From JBBROS01 sp965213855 (lineage in GTDB: Bacteria > Pseudomonadota > Alphaproteobacteria > Acetobacterales > Acetobacteraceae): 64,000 bases of DNA. Numbering within the stretch: position 1 is the stretch's first letter; each line of letters starts with the position of its first letter. A program made the position numbers and the translations under genes. The notes under the pieces were generated by a model. That model was not told the DNA's origin, made no database searches, and saw only the letters and a list, made by a program, of their open reading frames with translations. Positions 17,564 through 26,235 of the stretch are shown in pieces. The stretch lies in the NCBI GenBank assembly GCA_965213855.1, contig CBDCAA010000007.1, forward strand, positions 1,178,001-1,242,000. Reading direction: 5' to 3'.

Positions 17564-18406
17564 TCATGCCTCCGCCCGACGTTGCATGAGCTGCAGGCTG
17601 TGTCCGTCCGGGTCGTGCAGCAGCTTGCTCCGCTTGCCGTGGACGAGAAACACTTCGGCGGGATGGACCGGGAGTTCGTCGACGTGGAAGACGAGGCGGT
17701 CGGCGCCGATGTCGGCGGCAAGAGGGCGAGGTCTCGAGCGGCCGGGCGGTGAGCGGTAGGCTAGCAATTCGAGGTGCGGTGCGGGCTGAATTGGCGCGAG
17801 GCCGACCACATCGACGATGGCTCCGAGAAGACCATCCAGCGCGTCCTGCGCGGGACCTCCGTTCACCTGCCGGGACAGAACGGCCAGTCCAAGCACATCG
17901 GTGTAAAAAGCGATGCTGGCGTCGGCATCCGAGACCGCTATCGCGCTGTGGTCGATGCCGCCGGAGGTTTTGTTCGGTGTCGTCGGGAACTGGATGAGCT
18001 CGAGAGGGTGGCCATCGGGATCGCGGAACTTGAACGCGATCAAGCCACCCGGCAGCGACTGCGGTCCATCAAGGGAAATCGGCGAGAACGCATGGCGGCA
18101 AAGTCGGGTGTATGAAGCCGCCATGTCATCCGTCACCAGTGCGCAGTGTTGGAAATGCAATTCGTTGCTGGCGCTGTCCGACGGGTAGGGAGCGCCTGGC
18201 GGATCGCACACGGCGAGTTCCAGGAATTGGCAACCCCTGGCCATGAGCACTGTCGTTACCTCCCCTGCACCAAGCAGGGCCGCCAGCCCGCGGTCGGCTT
18301 TGGCTTTGCTCACGCGTGAAAACCCCAGCGCGTCGCGATGGAACGTCTCGGACCGCACAAGGTCCGACACCGTACGGCTGACGTGAAGCAGAGCGATCGC
18401 TTTCAT
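17564..18406 (-). CDS. Two-domain VOC protein (extradiol-dioxygenase fold)
   Basis: 280 residues with two tandem VOC halves. The first is ALLHVSRTVSDLVR, FKFRDPDGHPLELIQF; the second is GIDHSAIAVSDADASIAFYT, LLHDPDGHSLQLMQ. Candidate metal ligands are His in each first strand and the Glu in ELIQF/ELLAY. The layout matches glyoxalase/dioxygenase-fold enzymes; the reaction is unknown. ATG 18406 overlaps the lactonase stop (ATGA), so translation is coupled. Confidence 0.82.
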   Translation of the reverse strand: MKAIALLHVSRTVSDLVRSETFHRDALGFSRVSKAKADRGLAALLGAGEVTTVLMARGCQFLELAVCDPPGAPYPSDSASNELHFQHCALVTDDMAASYTRLCRHAFSPISLDGPQSLPGGLIAFKFRDPDGHPLELIQFPTTPNKTSGGIDHSAIAVSDADASIAFYTDVLGLAVLSRQVNGGPAQDALDGLLGAIVDVVGLAPIQPAPHLELLAYRSPPGRSRPRPLAADIGADRLVFHVDELPVHPAEVFLVHGKRSKLLHDPDGHSLQLMQRRAEA

Positions 18407-19302
18407 GGGCGCGAAACACCGCGGACGTTGGTGTAGATGGCCATCAGCGAGTGAGAGGCGCAGATGAACAGGCGGGAACGGTGTCTTCCGCCGAACTCCA
18501 GATTGGAGACGGTCGCGCCGGTGAGAACCTTGCCCAGAAGGGTTCCGTCCCGGGCGATGCAATGCACGCCGTCGCCGGCGCTGGTCCAAAGCCGCCCGTC
18601 CTCGTCGCAGCGGATGCCGTCGGAGTGGCCGGGCGTCACGACATGGAAAACGCGGCTGCGGGCGAGGCGACGCCCGTCCAGCACCTCGAACACGCGGATG
18701 TGGTTGAGCGGATCGGTTGCGAACTGCGCACCGCTCTCGACGATGTAGAGCAGCCGTTCGTCAGGGGAGAAGCACAGTCCGTTGGGCCCTTCGAAATCGT
18801 CGGCCACCATCGCCATCGCACCCGACGGGTCCATCCGGTAAACGGCGGGCCCGCGCTCGGACTGCCGTTTCCCGCCCTCGTAGTCGGTGCTTACGCCGTA
18901 GGTGGGATCGGTGAACCATATCGCGCCATCGCTGTGGACGGCCACATCGTTGGGGCCGTTTAGCAGCCGACCCTCGAAACGGTCGACAAGCAGCGTGACC
19001 CGTCCGTCGAGCTCGGTGCGTGTCAGACCGTGACGAGCGTTGGAGCAGCCTATCAGTCGGCCGGACTGGTCGCGCGTATGGCCGTTGGCGAAGCCGGCCG
19101 GTTCGCGGAATACGCTCACGCCGCCTGTCTCTGTCCAGCGCAGGATGCGATCGTTGGGCAGGTCGCTGACGAGGAGTTGGTTCGCATCGCCGAACCAGAC
19201 CGGACCTTCCAGCCACGCGTAACCCTGGCCCAGGGTTTCCAGGCGTGCGTTCGGCAGGACGAGCGAGCGGAACGCTGCATCTTGAAAGTGGTAAAGGCTC
19301 AC
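18403..19302 (-). CDS. SMP-30/gluconolactonase family lactonase
   Basis: 299 residues of the six-bladed propeller lactonase family. Characteristic blocks are LEGPVWFGDANQLLVSDLPN, GFANGHTRDQSGRLIGCSNA, LLNGPNDVAVHSDGAIWFTD, PTYGV, EGPNGLCFSPDERLLYIVES and PGHSDGIRCDEDGRLWTSAG. The metal-site Glu (LEGP), Asn (GPND, EGPNG) and Asp (SDGI) are conserved. It likely opens a sugar or aromatic-derived lactone produced by the GMC oxidoreductase or the SDR encoded nearby. Confidence 0.92.
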   Translation of the reverse strand: MSLYHFQDAAFRSLVLPNARLETLGQGYAWLEGPVWFGDANQLLVSDLPNDRILRWTETGGVSVFREPAGFANGHTRDQSGRLIGCSNARHGLTRTELDGRVTLLVDRFEGRLLNGPNDVAVHSDGAIWFTDPTYGVSTDYEGGKRQSERGPAVYRMDPSGAMAMVADDFEGPNGLCFSPDERLLYIVESGAQFATDPLNHIRVFEVLDGRRLARSRVFHVVTPGHSDGIRCDEDGRLWTSAGDGVHCIARDGTLLGKVLTGATVSNLEFGGRHRSRLFICASHSLMAIYTNVRGVSRP

Positions 19303-19306
19303 ACGG

Positions 19307-19756
19307 TCACGTCATATGGCAAGGCCGCTGCCTCGGCGGCACATGAAGCTGGATCGTCATGAGTACGGCAGGCTCGCTCCCGATGGTGCCGGATCGATGG
19401 CCTTTTCGCCCCGCCGCGTCCATGACGCAGCCCTGGTCCTCCCCGAATGACAGCTCGCCAGAGCCCATCTCGACGCGCGTGCCGTCCATCGCCTCCACCC
19501 ACCAGCGGCCGGACAGGACGATGATCCACTGCGGCGCCGGGTTTTCGTGCCAGTCGCCTACCCATCTCACGGGCTGGACGGTGAAGACGGTCGTCGCCTC
19601 GCTGCGGGGTTGGGCATTGTTCCATTGTGGATCGGCGGGTCCGACACCCTTCAGTTCGAAATCTGTAATCTCGCAGCGTTGCTGATGGCTGACCCCGTCG
19701 GTGTCTCTCCAGAGATGCCAATATGGGATCGATATCCGGGGTTGGGTTTCGGTCAC
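19307..19756 (-). CDS. Cupin domain protein
   Basis: A 149-residue single cupin. The visible core is PVRWVGDWHENPAPQWIIVL then SGRWWVEAMDGTRVEMGSGE, a variant of G(X)5HXH in which the first His pair is reduced to WHENP. This resembles small cupins annotated as hypothetical in oxidoreductase clusters. GTG 19756 overlaps the DoxX stop by 4 bp. The 3' end is 4 nt before the lactonase start. Confidence 0.78.
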   Translation of the reverse strand: MTETQPRISIPYWHLWRDTDGVSHQQRCEITDFELKGVGPADPQWNNAQPRSEATTVFTVQPVRWVGDWHENPAPQWIIVLSGRWWVEAMDGTRVEMGSGELSFGEDQGCVMDAAGRKGHRSGTIGSEPAVLMTIQLHVPPRQRPCHMT

Positions 19757-20211
19757 GGTGCACGCTCCCGGGCATACGGGTGCGAGGAACCGAACGGGTC
19801 GTGGAGAAACCCGGACAGCCCCGCGGGGGCGCTGACCACAAGCAGCATAAACCCGCCGGCCAGCGAGAAATTCTTGAGAAAATCCCAGAACAGACTGCGG
19901 GCACGGCTTTCGCCGGCGCGCCAGAAATCGCCCGCAGACCAGAACTGCTTCCACAGGATCGCCGTCGCCATGCAATAACCGGCCATGACAAGCGCCGCGG
20001 CACGATCGGCGATGCCGGTCAGGATCGCCAGCGGCATCGCGATCTCGATCGCGAGGCCGAACACGATCAGGAGCACGGCAAGACCGCCGGGCGCGATCGA
20101 CCGCGCTTGGTTCACGGCCCCGCGGAAATCGAGGATCTTGTCGAGCGCGCTGAACGGAAAGAACAGCATGACCAGAAGATATCGGGCCGCCAACGTCGCC
20201 GCGAACGTCAC
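19753..20211 (-). CDS. DoxX family membrane protein
   Basis: A 152-residue inner-membrane protein with four hydrophobic segments. ARYLLVMLFFPFSALDKILD near the N-terminus and LAVLLIVFGLAIEIAMPLAI fit DoxX/DoxD-like proteins, which accompany membrane or quinone-linked oxidoreductases. It overlaps both neighbours (ATGA with the GMC gene, GTGA with the cupin), so it belongs to a tightly coupled core of GMC-DoxX-cupin-lactonase-VOC. Confidence 0.82.
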   Translation of the reverse strand: MTFAATLAARYLLVMLFFPFSALDKILDFRGAVNQARSIAPGGLAVLLIVFGLAIEIAMPLAILTGIADRAAALVMAGYCMATAILWKQFWSAGDFWRAGESRARSLFWDFLKNFSLAGGFMLLVVSAPAGLSGFLHDPFGSSHPYARERAP

Positions 20212-21773
20212 GCCAACCGCCCGCGGATATGGTCAGCCACCCGCAGCGCGTTGGCGATGATGGTGAGTGTCGGGTTCACCGCACCGATCGACGGGAAGAA
20301 GCTCGCGTCGGCGACGTACAGGTTGTCGACCTCATGCGCCCGACAATCGAGGTTCAGGACGGAAGTCGCCGCCTCGGTGCCGAACCGGGCGGTGCCCGCC
20401 TGATGCGCGGTACCGCTGATCGGGATGCCCTTGCCGAGGTAGAGGCTGCGGTCGACCAGGACCGGATGGGCTCCGGCACGATCCATGTGATACTCGAGCT
20501 TCTTCTTGAGACGTCGGTGGGCTTCCTGGCCCTGCTCGGTGACATCCAACATCACGTGGCCGTCTCGGTAGTGGATGCGGTTCTCCGGTCGCGGCAGATC
20601 TTCCGAGGACAGCCAGAAATCGATCGAGTGTTCCGCCATCTTGTCGAAAGGCATGTCGGGGAGCCACTCCAGCCACGCCGGTAGCGCTTCGCCTTTGATC
20701 TGCTCGGCGTGCGAGGTCGCGCACATCTGGATCAGCCCAAGCGGGTAAGGCCAGTCGTCGTCCCCGAAGTAGTAGTCGGACACCGCAAGCGTCTTCTGGA
20801 ACACCGTCGGGTTGGGCTCGCGCATCAGCGCCATCAGCACCGACTGGTTGTGACGCATGTAGTTGCGTCCGACTTGATCCGAGCCATTGGCCAGCCCTCG
20901 CGGATGGGCGTCGTTTGCCGAACGCAACAAGAGGAGAGCCGAGGACAGCGCTCCGCAGGCCACGACCACGATGTCGGCCGCATATCGCTCCTCATGTGCT
21001 CCGCGCTCGACATGGACCGCGGTGACGCTGCGGCCTGTCGCGTCCGTCTCCAGCTTCGAGACGTATGCGCCCGTCAGCAGCGTCACGTTCGGATGGGCGG
21101 CAAGCGTGGGATCGACGCACATGACCTGCGCGTCGGCCTTGCCGTTCAGCAAGCAGGGAAACCCGTCGAAGGCGTCGCAACGGATGCAGATGCTGGTCGG
21201 TGTCACTTTTCCGTCGCGCTCGTCGAGCTTGATGCCGAGCGGCAGGTGGAAGGGGTGAAGGCCGTCCGCGGCAAACTGATTGCTGAGTTGCTGGATACGT
21301 GGTTCGTGGGACACGGGCGGATGTGGATAGGGGCCGCTCGCCGGCGGATCGAGCGGATCCTCGCTTCGTGCACCGTGCACCGCGTAGAGCCGCTCGGCCT
21401 CGGAGTAGTAAGGCTCGAAAACGTCGTAACCGAGCGGCCACGCGGGCGAGACGCCTTGCTGATGGATGACCTCGCCGAAGTCGCGCTCGCGCAAACGAAA
21501 CAATGCCGCGCCGTAAACCTTCGAGTTCCCCCCGACGCAATAGTGCAAGCCGGGGTGGAAAGTCCGCCCGCTGCTGTCGTGCCAAGTCTCCGCCGCCTGA
21601 TACGCGGCGTCGACGAACACGGTTTTGCTGTCCCAGTTCGCGGTCGAACGCGGGAGATACTCGCCACGCTCGATGAGCAGCATCCGCTTGCCGCTTGGCG
21701 CCAGCCGATGCACGAGCGAGGCGCCGCCAGGGCCGCTGCCGATCACGATCACGTCGTAGTTCGTCGCGCTCAT
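20208..21773 (-). CDS. GMC family FAD-dependent oxidoreductase
   Basis: A 521-residue flavoprotein. The FAD-binding Rossmann loop is DVIVIGSGPGGASLVHRLAP with LLIERGEYLPR. LHYCVGGNSKVYGAALFRLR is the GMC second signature region, with C-V-G-G-N-S-K. The C-terminal active site is TAHQAGTARFGTE (His) and SIGAVNPTLTIIANALRVAD (Asn-Pro). No Tat signal is seen at the start used (ATG 21773). It probably oxidises a sugar, polyol or alcohol to a ketone or lactone, with the SMP-30 protein acting next. Confidence 0.92.
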   Translation of the reverse strand: MSATNYDVIVIGSGPGGASLVHRLAPSGKRMLLIERGEYLPRSTANWDSKTVFVDAAYQAAETWHDSSGRTFHPGLHYCVGGNSKVYGAALFRLRERDFGEVIHQQGVSPAWPLGYDVFEPYYSEAERLYAVHGARSEDPLDPPASGPYPHPPVSHEPRIQQLSNQFAADGLHPFHLPLGIKLDERDGKVTPTSICIRCDAFDGFPCLLNGKADAQVMCVDPTLAAHPNVTLLTGAYVSKLETDATGRSVTAVHVERGAHEERYAADIVVVACGALSSALLLLRSANDAHPRGLANGSDQVGRNYMRHNQSVLMALMREPNPTVFQKTLAVSDYYFGDDDWPYPLGLIQMCATSHAEQIKGEALPAWLEWLPDMPFDKMAEHSIDFWLSSEDLPRPENRIHYRDGHVMLDVTEQGQEAHRRLKKKLEYHMDRAGAHPVLVDRSLYLGKGIPISGTAHQAGTARFGTEAATSVLNLDCRAHEVDNLYVADASFFPSIGAVNPTLTIIANALRVADHIRGRLA

Positions 21774-21959
21774 GACCGTCGTCGCTCCATTGACATCGCC
21801 TTCGGCCGTCGTTGACTTCGGTCGTCGCGGAGCTTCGCGTTCATGGCGGGTCGGAACTCCAGGCACGTCGCAACCTCCGCGACGGTCGGCGGTGTGGCGG
21901 AGGGAGATACGCGTGCCCGGGTCGCGATGTCTACCAGATCCTCTGTGCCCGGGCCGCCT

Positions 21960-22300
21960 TTGAAGGGGCCGACGATATCGCGGGTAAGCCAGCCGCCATG
22001 ATAGGTCCCGGGTTGCGGAAGCGCCCGTTCGCCCGCGACGAAGCATTCGAGCTTGGCTGGAAAAACCGACTTGGTCGCGGAGCCGCTCGCATTCTCGCGC
22101 CAAGTCGGCCAACAAATCGGGGGAACAACCAGCCGCAGCGCCGGGCCACGATCTCTCCGTCGAGTTGAAGGTCGACGTACAAGTGCTCGCCCTTCCACTC
22201 GCAGAACGTCCGTCGGATGATGCTCCGCATCGTCAATCATCGGCAAGTTGCCGCGAGCCGCGACATACAGCGGCTCCAGGCCGCGTCCGCCGGTCCGGTC
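21960..22300 (-). pseudogene. DUF427 domain protein, frameshifted
   Basis: Two frames each carry half of a DUF427 protein. One has RRTFCEWKGEHLYVDLQLDG, matching the T-x-C-x-WKG-x-x-x-Y-x-D core. The other has FPAKLECFVAGERALPQPGT and YHGGWLTRDIVGPFKGGPGT, matching the C-terminal end. The join near 22120 is out of frame, and the N-terminal third is out of frame again. The frame extends to 21770 but homology stops at GGPGT near 21960. Confidence 0.65.
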
Positions 22301-22346
22301 CGTGCGGCCGATGCAGGCCCGGCAGCATCGCGTCCAGGTGGCGAGG

Positions 22347-22793
22347 CTACTTCTTGCCTTTGATTTGTTGCCCCAGGCCAGCAAGATCCTCCACTGTGAC
22401 GAGTGACATGAGCTTGGCATCCTCGTCGAACGTGAAATATTCGATTCCGTCGATCTTGATCGGACGGCCGGTCGCGTGAACGACTCCGTCCGGGGTCTGC
22501 AGGTCGCCCATGTGGGTGCCGGTCACGACGAAGCGGACGGAGGCGATGTTCCCGTCGACGACTGTGTACAGGTCCTCGATGTGGACATCCGGGAACGGCG
22601 TCGTGAACCGGGCGATCTGCTCCACGAACGCCTCGCGCCCGACGACTTCTTTGCCGTTCGACGTGACGCGCAGCTTGTCGCTCACCAGCTCGCCATTTTT
22701 CCGGAAATCGCGGGCGTTGAAGTTCTTGTGGAACTGAGTGACAGCGGCGAGGACGCGCTTCTCGTAGCCGGTGTATTCATGGTGCTGGTGCAC
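22347..22793 (-). CDS. SnoaL-like polyketide cyclase/ester cyclase family protein
   Basis: 148 residues of the NTF2-like fold: YEKRVLAAVTQFHKNFNARD, VGREAFVEQIARFTTPFPDV, SVRFVVTGTHMGDLQTPDGV and KIDGIEYFTFDEDAKL. SnoaL-like proteins bind or isomerise small hydrophobic substrates; the exact role is unknown. GTG 22793 follows AGGAGACC by 7 nt. It is the first gene of the minus-strand cluster, about 570 bp upstream of the GMC gene with a decayed DUF427 gene in between. Confidence 0.82.
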   Translation of the reverse strand: MHQHHEYTGYEKRVLAAVTQFHKNFNARDFRKNGELVSDKLRVTSNGKEVVGREAFVEQIARFTTPFPDVHIEDLYTVVDGNIASVRFVVTGTHMGDLQTPDGVVHATGRPIKIDGIEYFTFDEDAKLMSLVTVEDLAGLGQQIKGKK

Positions 22794-23101
22794 GGTCGTG
22801 GTCTCCTGGGCTTGAGCTCGGGTGGGGGACGGGCGGCATAGCTGTTACGAGGATCGCCACGATCACACTTGGCAGCAATTGACAGCACTTCATGCAGGCC
22901 CTTCATCGAGTTCGGCCCTAACGCCTGTCGGCTAGACCGCAGGAGTTTGTCCGACGCACCTCTGGTGGACTCCAGTGCGGGGGAACGTCGGGCTGGACGG
23001 TCACACGGCAGTTGACGATCACGTGGCTTCGATAAGCTCCGCCGATGAACGAGTTCTCGGAGCCCGAGGGATCGCTTTCTGCACTGTGACGCAGCCGGCG
23101 G
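22794..23101. other. Upstream region of the catabolic cluster
   Basis: About 300 bp between the SnoaL gene and the IS3 remnant. It should hold the promoter of the minus-strand operon, but I see no convincing -35/-10 pair and no gene. Confidence 0.45.
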
Positions 23102-24110
23102 TGACCCTGCCCCTTGTGCGCCCTCGTTTATGAGCAGAGTCCGTTCTCCGTTTGCTCTGCACCCCTATCTTTGGACCGCCGGTAATTAAAGCTTCCGGCC
23201 TGTTTTACGGTAACGGGCCGGATGCGTCACAGCGGGTTTGCAATGAGATCGGCACCTTATTGCCGATCGCCCCATGTGGGCGCTCCTCGTTGTAGTACTT
23301 GCGCCAAGCCTCCAACTTTCCCAGCGCATCGGCAAGCGTCATGAACCAGTGCGCGTTCAGGCACTCCGCCCGAAACCGCCCGTTGAACGCCTCGATGAAC
23401 GGGTTGTCCGTCGGCTTGCCCGGCCGCGAAAAGTCCAGCGTGACGTTGTTCGCAGGCCCACAGGTCGAGGTCGCGGGAGACGAACTCCGACCCCTGATCC
23501 ACCCGGATCGCCCGTGGATAGCCCACACCCAGCACGTCGCTTCCAGCATCGCCCCCACGTCCTCGGCCCGGTAGCTGAACCGAGGATCACGATCGGCGAG
23601 AACCGCGAGAACGTCGACCATTGTCAGCACCCGGACGTTCCGACCCGTCGCCATCTGGTCGTGCACGAAGTCCATCCCCTCCGCTGTTATTCCACCGGCA
23701 ATGCCGACGGAACCTTGAACAGCTTCGACCACGTCTCGTTCGGCTGCGTCGCGACCTGGCGGTCCTCCCGCAGCTTCGCCTTCACGCGGCGCCGGGCTGC
23801 CTTGGCCCGCAGTTGCAAGCCCAGTCCCCTGTAAAGCCGATAGATCCGCTTCGTGTTCACTGCCCAGCCCTCCCGCCGCAGCAGCACGTGCACACGCCGG
23901 TAGCCATAGCGCACGCGGGTTGCGAAGATGTCTTTGATCCTGGCTTCCAGCCCGGCCTGATCGTGTCAACGAGCCTTGTCGTGATACGTGCACGTGTCGA
24001 CCTCGAGAACACGGCACGCACGCCGGATCGACACACCCCACTCCCCATGCATTCCATCGACCAGCTTGCGCTTGCGACCAGGCCTTGCCGACCGGTTCGG
24101 ATCCCGCCGC
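23102..24110 (-). mobile_element. IS3-family orfB remnant with right terminus
   Basis: TGACCCTGCCCC at 23102-23113 is the right terminal repeat. On the minus strand the OrfB integrase can be followed from RKRKLVDGMHGEWGVSIRRA through RVRYGYRRVHVLLRREGWAV, GMDFVHDQMATGRNVRVLTM, YPRAIRVDQGSEFVSRDLDL, RPGKPTDNPFIEAFNGRFRA and NEERPHGAIGNK. It has an in-frame TGA near 23965, a TAA near 23690, and frame changes near 23680, 23560 and 23440. OrfA and the left end are absent. It is inactive. Confidence 0.85.
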
Positions 24111-24219
24111 GGGCCGTCCGGTCACCATAAATACTCGATAGCTGCTCGTCCGCCATAAAAGCGTGGTCGGCTACAAGGTGAGCATCCATCCCGCACGGCA
24201 TCGCGCTGCGCCCGAGAGT

Positions 24220-25281
24220 TCAGCGAACGGACGAGGCGGCGAACATGGCGGAGCGCGGGTCATAGGGCGGGATCATCGGCATCGGACCGACGGGATCGCG
24301 GAACGCGGTTTTCCGGGGACCAACCCTCGTCCTTGCGGCGGCCTCCAGAGCGAGGCGGATTTGGGTCGCGACGGCACGGGCGACGGGTGACGGGAACGCA
24401 TTCCCCACCTGCCGGTAAGCCGTCGTCTTCTTGCCGTAGAAACGCCAATCGTCCGGGAAGCCCTGCAGCCGGGCGACCATTTCCACCGTCAGTCTCGGCA
24501 TTCCGATGAAGCCCGCCTCCGGCGCTGCCGATGCCAGGGATTTGCCGTTCACGCCGAGCGTCGCCCACGCGTTCCTTGCCCTGGTCGGCCCGAGGTCGGG
24601 TCCGCCGTGCTTCTTGCTTCCGCCGACGATGGTGGGAGCGATGTCGTTCGCCATCTCTGCCCACGCATCGGCCGCCTCCCAGCCATTCGCCGCCATCAAA
24701 TCCAGCAGGGTTTCGCCGACTGTGGGGGGACTGGACGGGTTCGGCGACGGCCACCGAAAATGCTGATGCGCGTCCGCCCTCAGAGCCACGAAGATCACCC
24801 GGGGCCGTAGTTGGGAAACTCCGAAAGACGAAGCGTTCAGCAATCTCCAGTCGACGACGTAGCCTAGCCTGCTCAGCCCGTCTCGGATGCCCTCGCGGAC
24901 GGGAGCGAACCGAGGATCCAGTATACCCCGCACGTTCTCGATGAGCGCGGCGGCTGGTCGGGCATCGCGGAGGAACCGCAGGCCATACCCGAAGAGATCC
25001 CGCTCGTCGGCTGGGCCGAGCTGCTTTCCCGCGACCGAGTAGGGCGGGCATGGGAAGCCGCCAGCAACAAGGTCGACCCCGGTCCACTCGGAGCCGGCGA
25101 CCTCGCGGAGGTCGCGCTGCCTGACATCCCAGTGCGGGCGGTTCGAACGCAACGTCGCGCAGGCGTCGGGATCGATCTCGATTGCCGCCGCATGACCGAA
25201 GCCCGCCATCTCGAGACCGAGCGCCTGACCGCCACCGCCCGCACACAGGTCGACGCTCGACATCTTGCTGTTCTGGATCAT
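24220..25281 (-). CDS. DNA (cytosine-5) methyltransferase, orphan
   Basis: 353 residues from ATG 25281. All key C5-methyltransferase motifs are present: I (SVDLCAGGGGQALGLEMAGF), IV with catalytic Cys78 (GGFPCPPYSVAGK), VI (ENVRG), VIII (QLRPRVIF) and X (TAYRQVGNAFPSPVA). The target recognition region (about residues 200-270) is short. No restriction enzyme or Vsr gene is adjacent. The frame extends to TTG 25359, but the promoter, LexA-type box and leader hairpin lie at 25299-25359, which argues for ATG 25281 (or ATG 25263). Confidence 0.92.
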   Translation of the reverse strand: MIQNSKMSSVDLCAGGGGQALGLEMAGFGHAAAIEIDPDACATLRSNRPHWDVRQRDLREVAGSEWTGVDLVAGGFPCPPYSVAGKQLGPADERDLFGYGLRFLRDARPAAALIENVRGILDPRFAPVREGIRDGLSRLGYVVDWRLLNASSFGVSQLRPRVIFVALRADAHQHFRWPSPNPSSPPTVGETLLDLMAANGWEAADAWAEMANDIAPTIVGGSKKHGGPDLGPTRARNAWATLGVNGKSLASAAPEAGFIGMPRLTVEMVARLQGFPDDWRFYGKKTTAYRQVGNAFPSPVARAVATQIRLALEAAARTRVGPRKTAFRDPVGPMPMIPPYDPRSAMFAASSVR

Positions 25282-25298
25282 CGCTTGAAGCCCTGCCG

Positions 25299-25327
25299 TG
25301 CACGGCCTCTTCACTGAGGGCCGTGCA
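25299..25327 (-). promoter_or_regulatory. Leader hairpin of the methyltransferase transcript
   Basis: TGCACGGCC and GGCCGTGCA form a perfect 9-bp stem around an 11-nt loop. It lies between the predicted promoter (25331-25359) and ATG 25281, ending 17 nt before the start codon. It could modulate translation or be a second operator. Confidence 0.5.
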
Positions 25328-25330
25328 GAA

Positions 25331-25359
25331 ATCATCCGAACAAAAAATGAACAAAGCAA
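25331..25359 (-). promoter_or_regulatory. Promoter with embedded LexA-type (SOS) box
   Basis: On the minus strand TTGCTT (25359-25354) and GATGAT (25336-25331) are 17 bp apart. The spacer contains GTTC-ATTTTTT-GTTC at 25352-25338. The direct repeat GTTC-N7-GTTC is the established LexA box of alphaproteobacteria. Its position in the spacer would allow classical repression of the methyltransferase gene. Confidence 0.6.
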
Positions 25360-25876
25360 CGATCTCGGCAGCCTCGTTTCTCGAATCCTTGCATCGTGCG
25401 GCCGTGCGGCCGTGTGCGCCCGTCGCTGACGCCAAGCACTCGGTCCGCGATGCTGATGGGCGCCGACTTGGACGCGGCTATACGGACCCAGCCTGACGCG
25501 CCCTGTCAGTCCGGTGTGCGAGCACTCGACGACAAGTGGCTTTCTCCAGTGCGTTCACATGGACAATCGTGTTGCGGACTAGGCGGATGCATTGCCTTGC
25601 GGCCTCCTACCTCGACCCGGAACGACTGACCCCGATCAGCAAAGGCACTTGCTCGGGACCACGAACACAGACTTTATGAGGGGCCGCTGCTGGGAACATG
25701 GTGAGACCCGAATGTGCCGTCCATAGACGGCGAGTCCGCAGACGAGCAGGACGCCGACGTCGCGCTCCTGCGGCGGTTCGTATACAGGGGCTCCGATCAC
25801 GGTGACCGTCCAGGCAGCGCGCGATGGGGGCGAGTGCAAGCCGACCAGACAGTCACGGACAGATCGCCCCCGCGGT
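25360..25876. other. Region without recognisable gene
   Basis: About 520 bp upstream of the methyltransferase promoter. Short frames on both strands have no motifs or ribosome sites; nothing is supported. Confidence 0.45.
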
Positions 25877-26235
25877 TCAATCGCCGGGGCACTCTCGAGC
25901 CCGACCGCCGAAGGTGACGGGCGATGAGCAGTGATCGGAGTTCGCCTGGCTGACAAGACTGTTGTCGCGTGCCGTTCTTGGGGGAAGTTCTGTACCTGCC
26001 ACTCCGTTGAGAAAATCTATCCACGAAGGGTCCGCGCGCCAGTGATCAGGCTTGTAGCGGTCCTGCAAATGACGCACGGGCGGCACGTGGGCCGGGCGAT
26101 ATCCATCATCGCAAGCCTTGTCCCCTGCCGCTTTCTGGGTCTTGACCTCGCCGTCATGGGAACGATGACGTAGTGCGACGTCGAGGCTCCCGGATCGCCA
26201 CTTTTGGGCCTATGTTCAATATAGGAATCGGCCAT
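25877..26235 (-). pseudogene. Hypothetical protein, frameshifted
   Basis: Unrecognised family. From ATG 26235 it reads MADSYIEHRPKSGDPGASTS, HYVIVP. With one base added (a C-run of four reduced to three, near 26164), it continues as HDGEVKTQKAAGDKACDDGY, RPAHVPPVRHLQDRYKPDHW, RADPSWIDFLNG to TGA 25877-25879, about 119 residues. The composition and continuity across the join suggest a once-real gene. No partner is evident. Confidence 0.45.

Noticed and set aside
4230..23113. Composite transposon bounded by the two IS3 ends
   Set aside because: The two termini have the same orientation and belong to truncated copies, each lacking the other end; no intact transposase or target duplication is visible.
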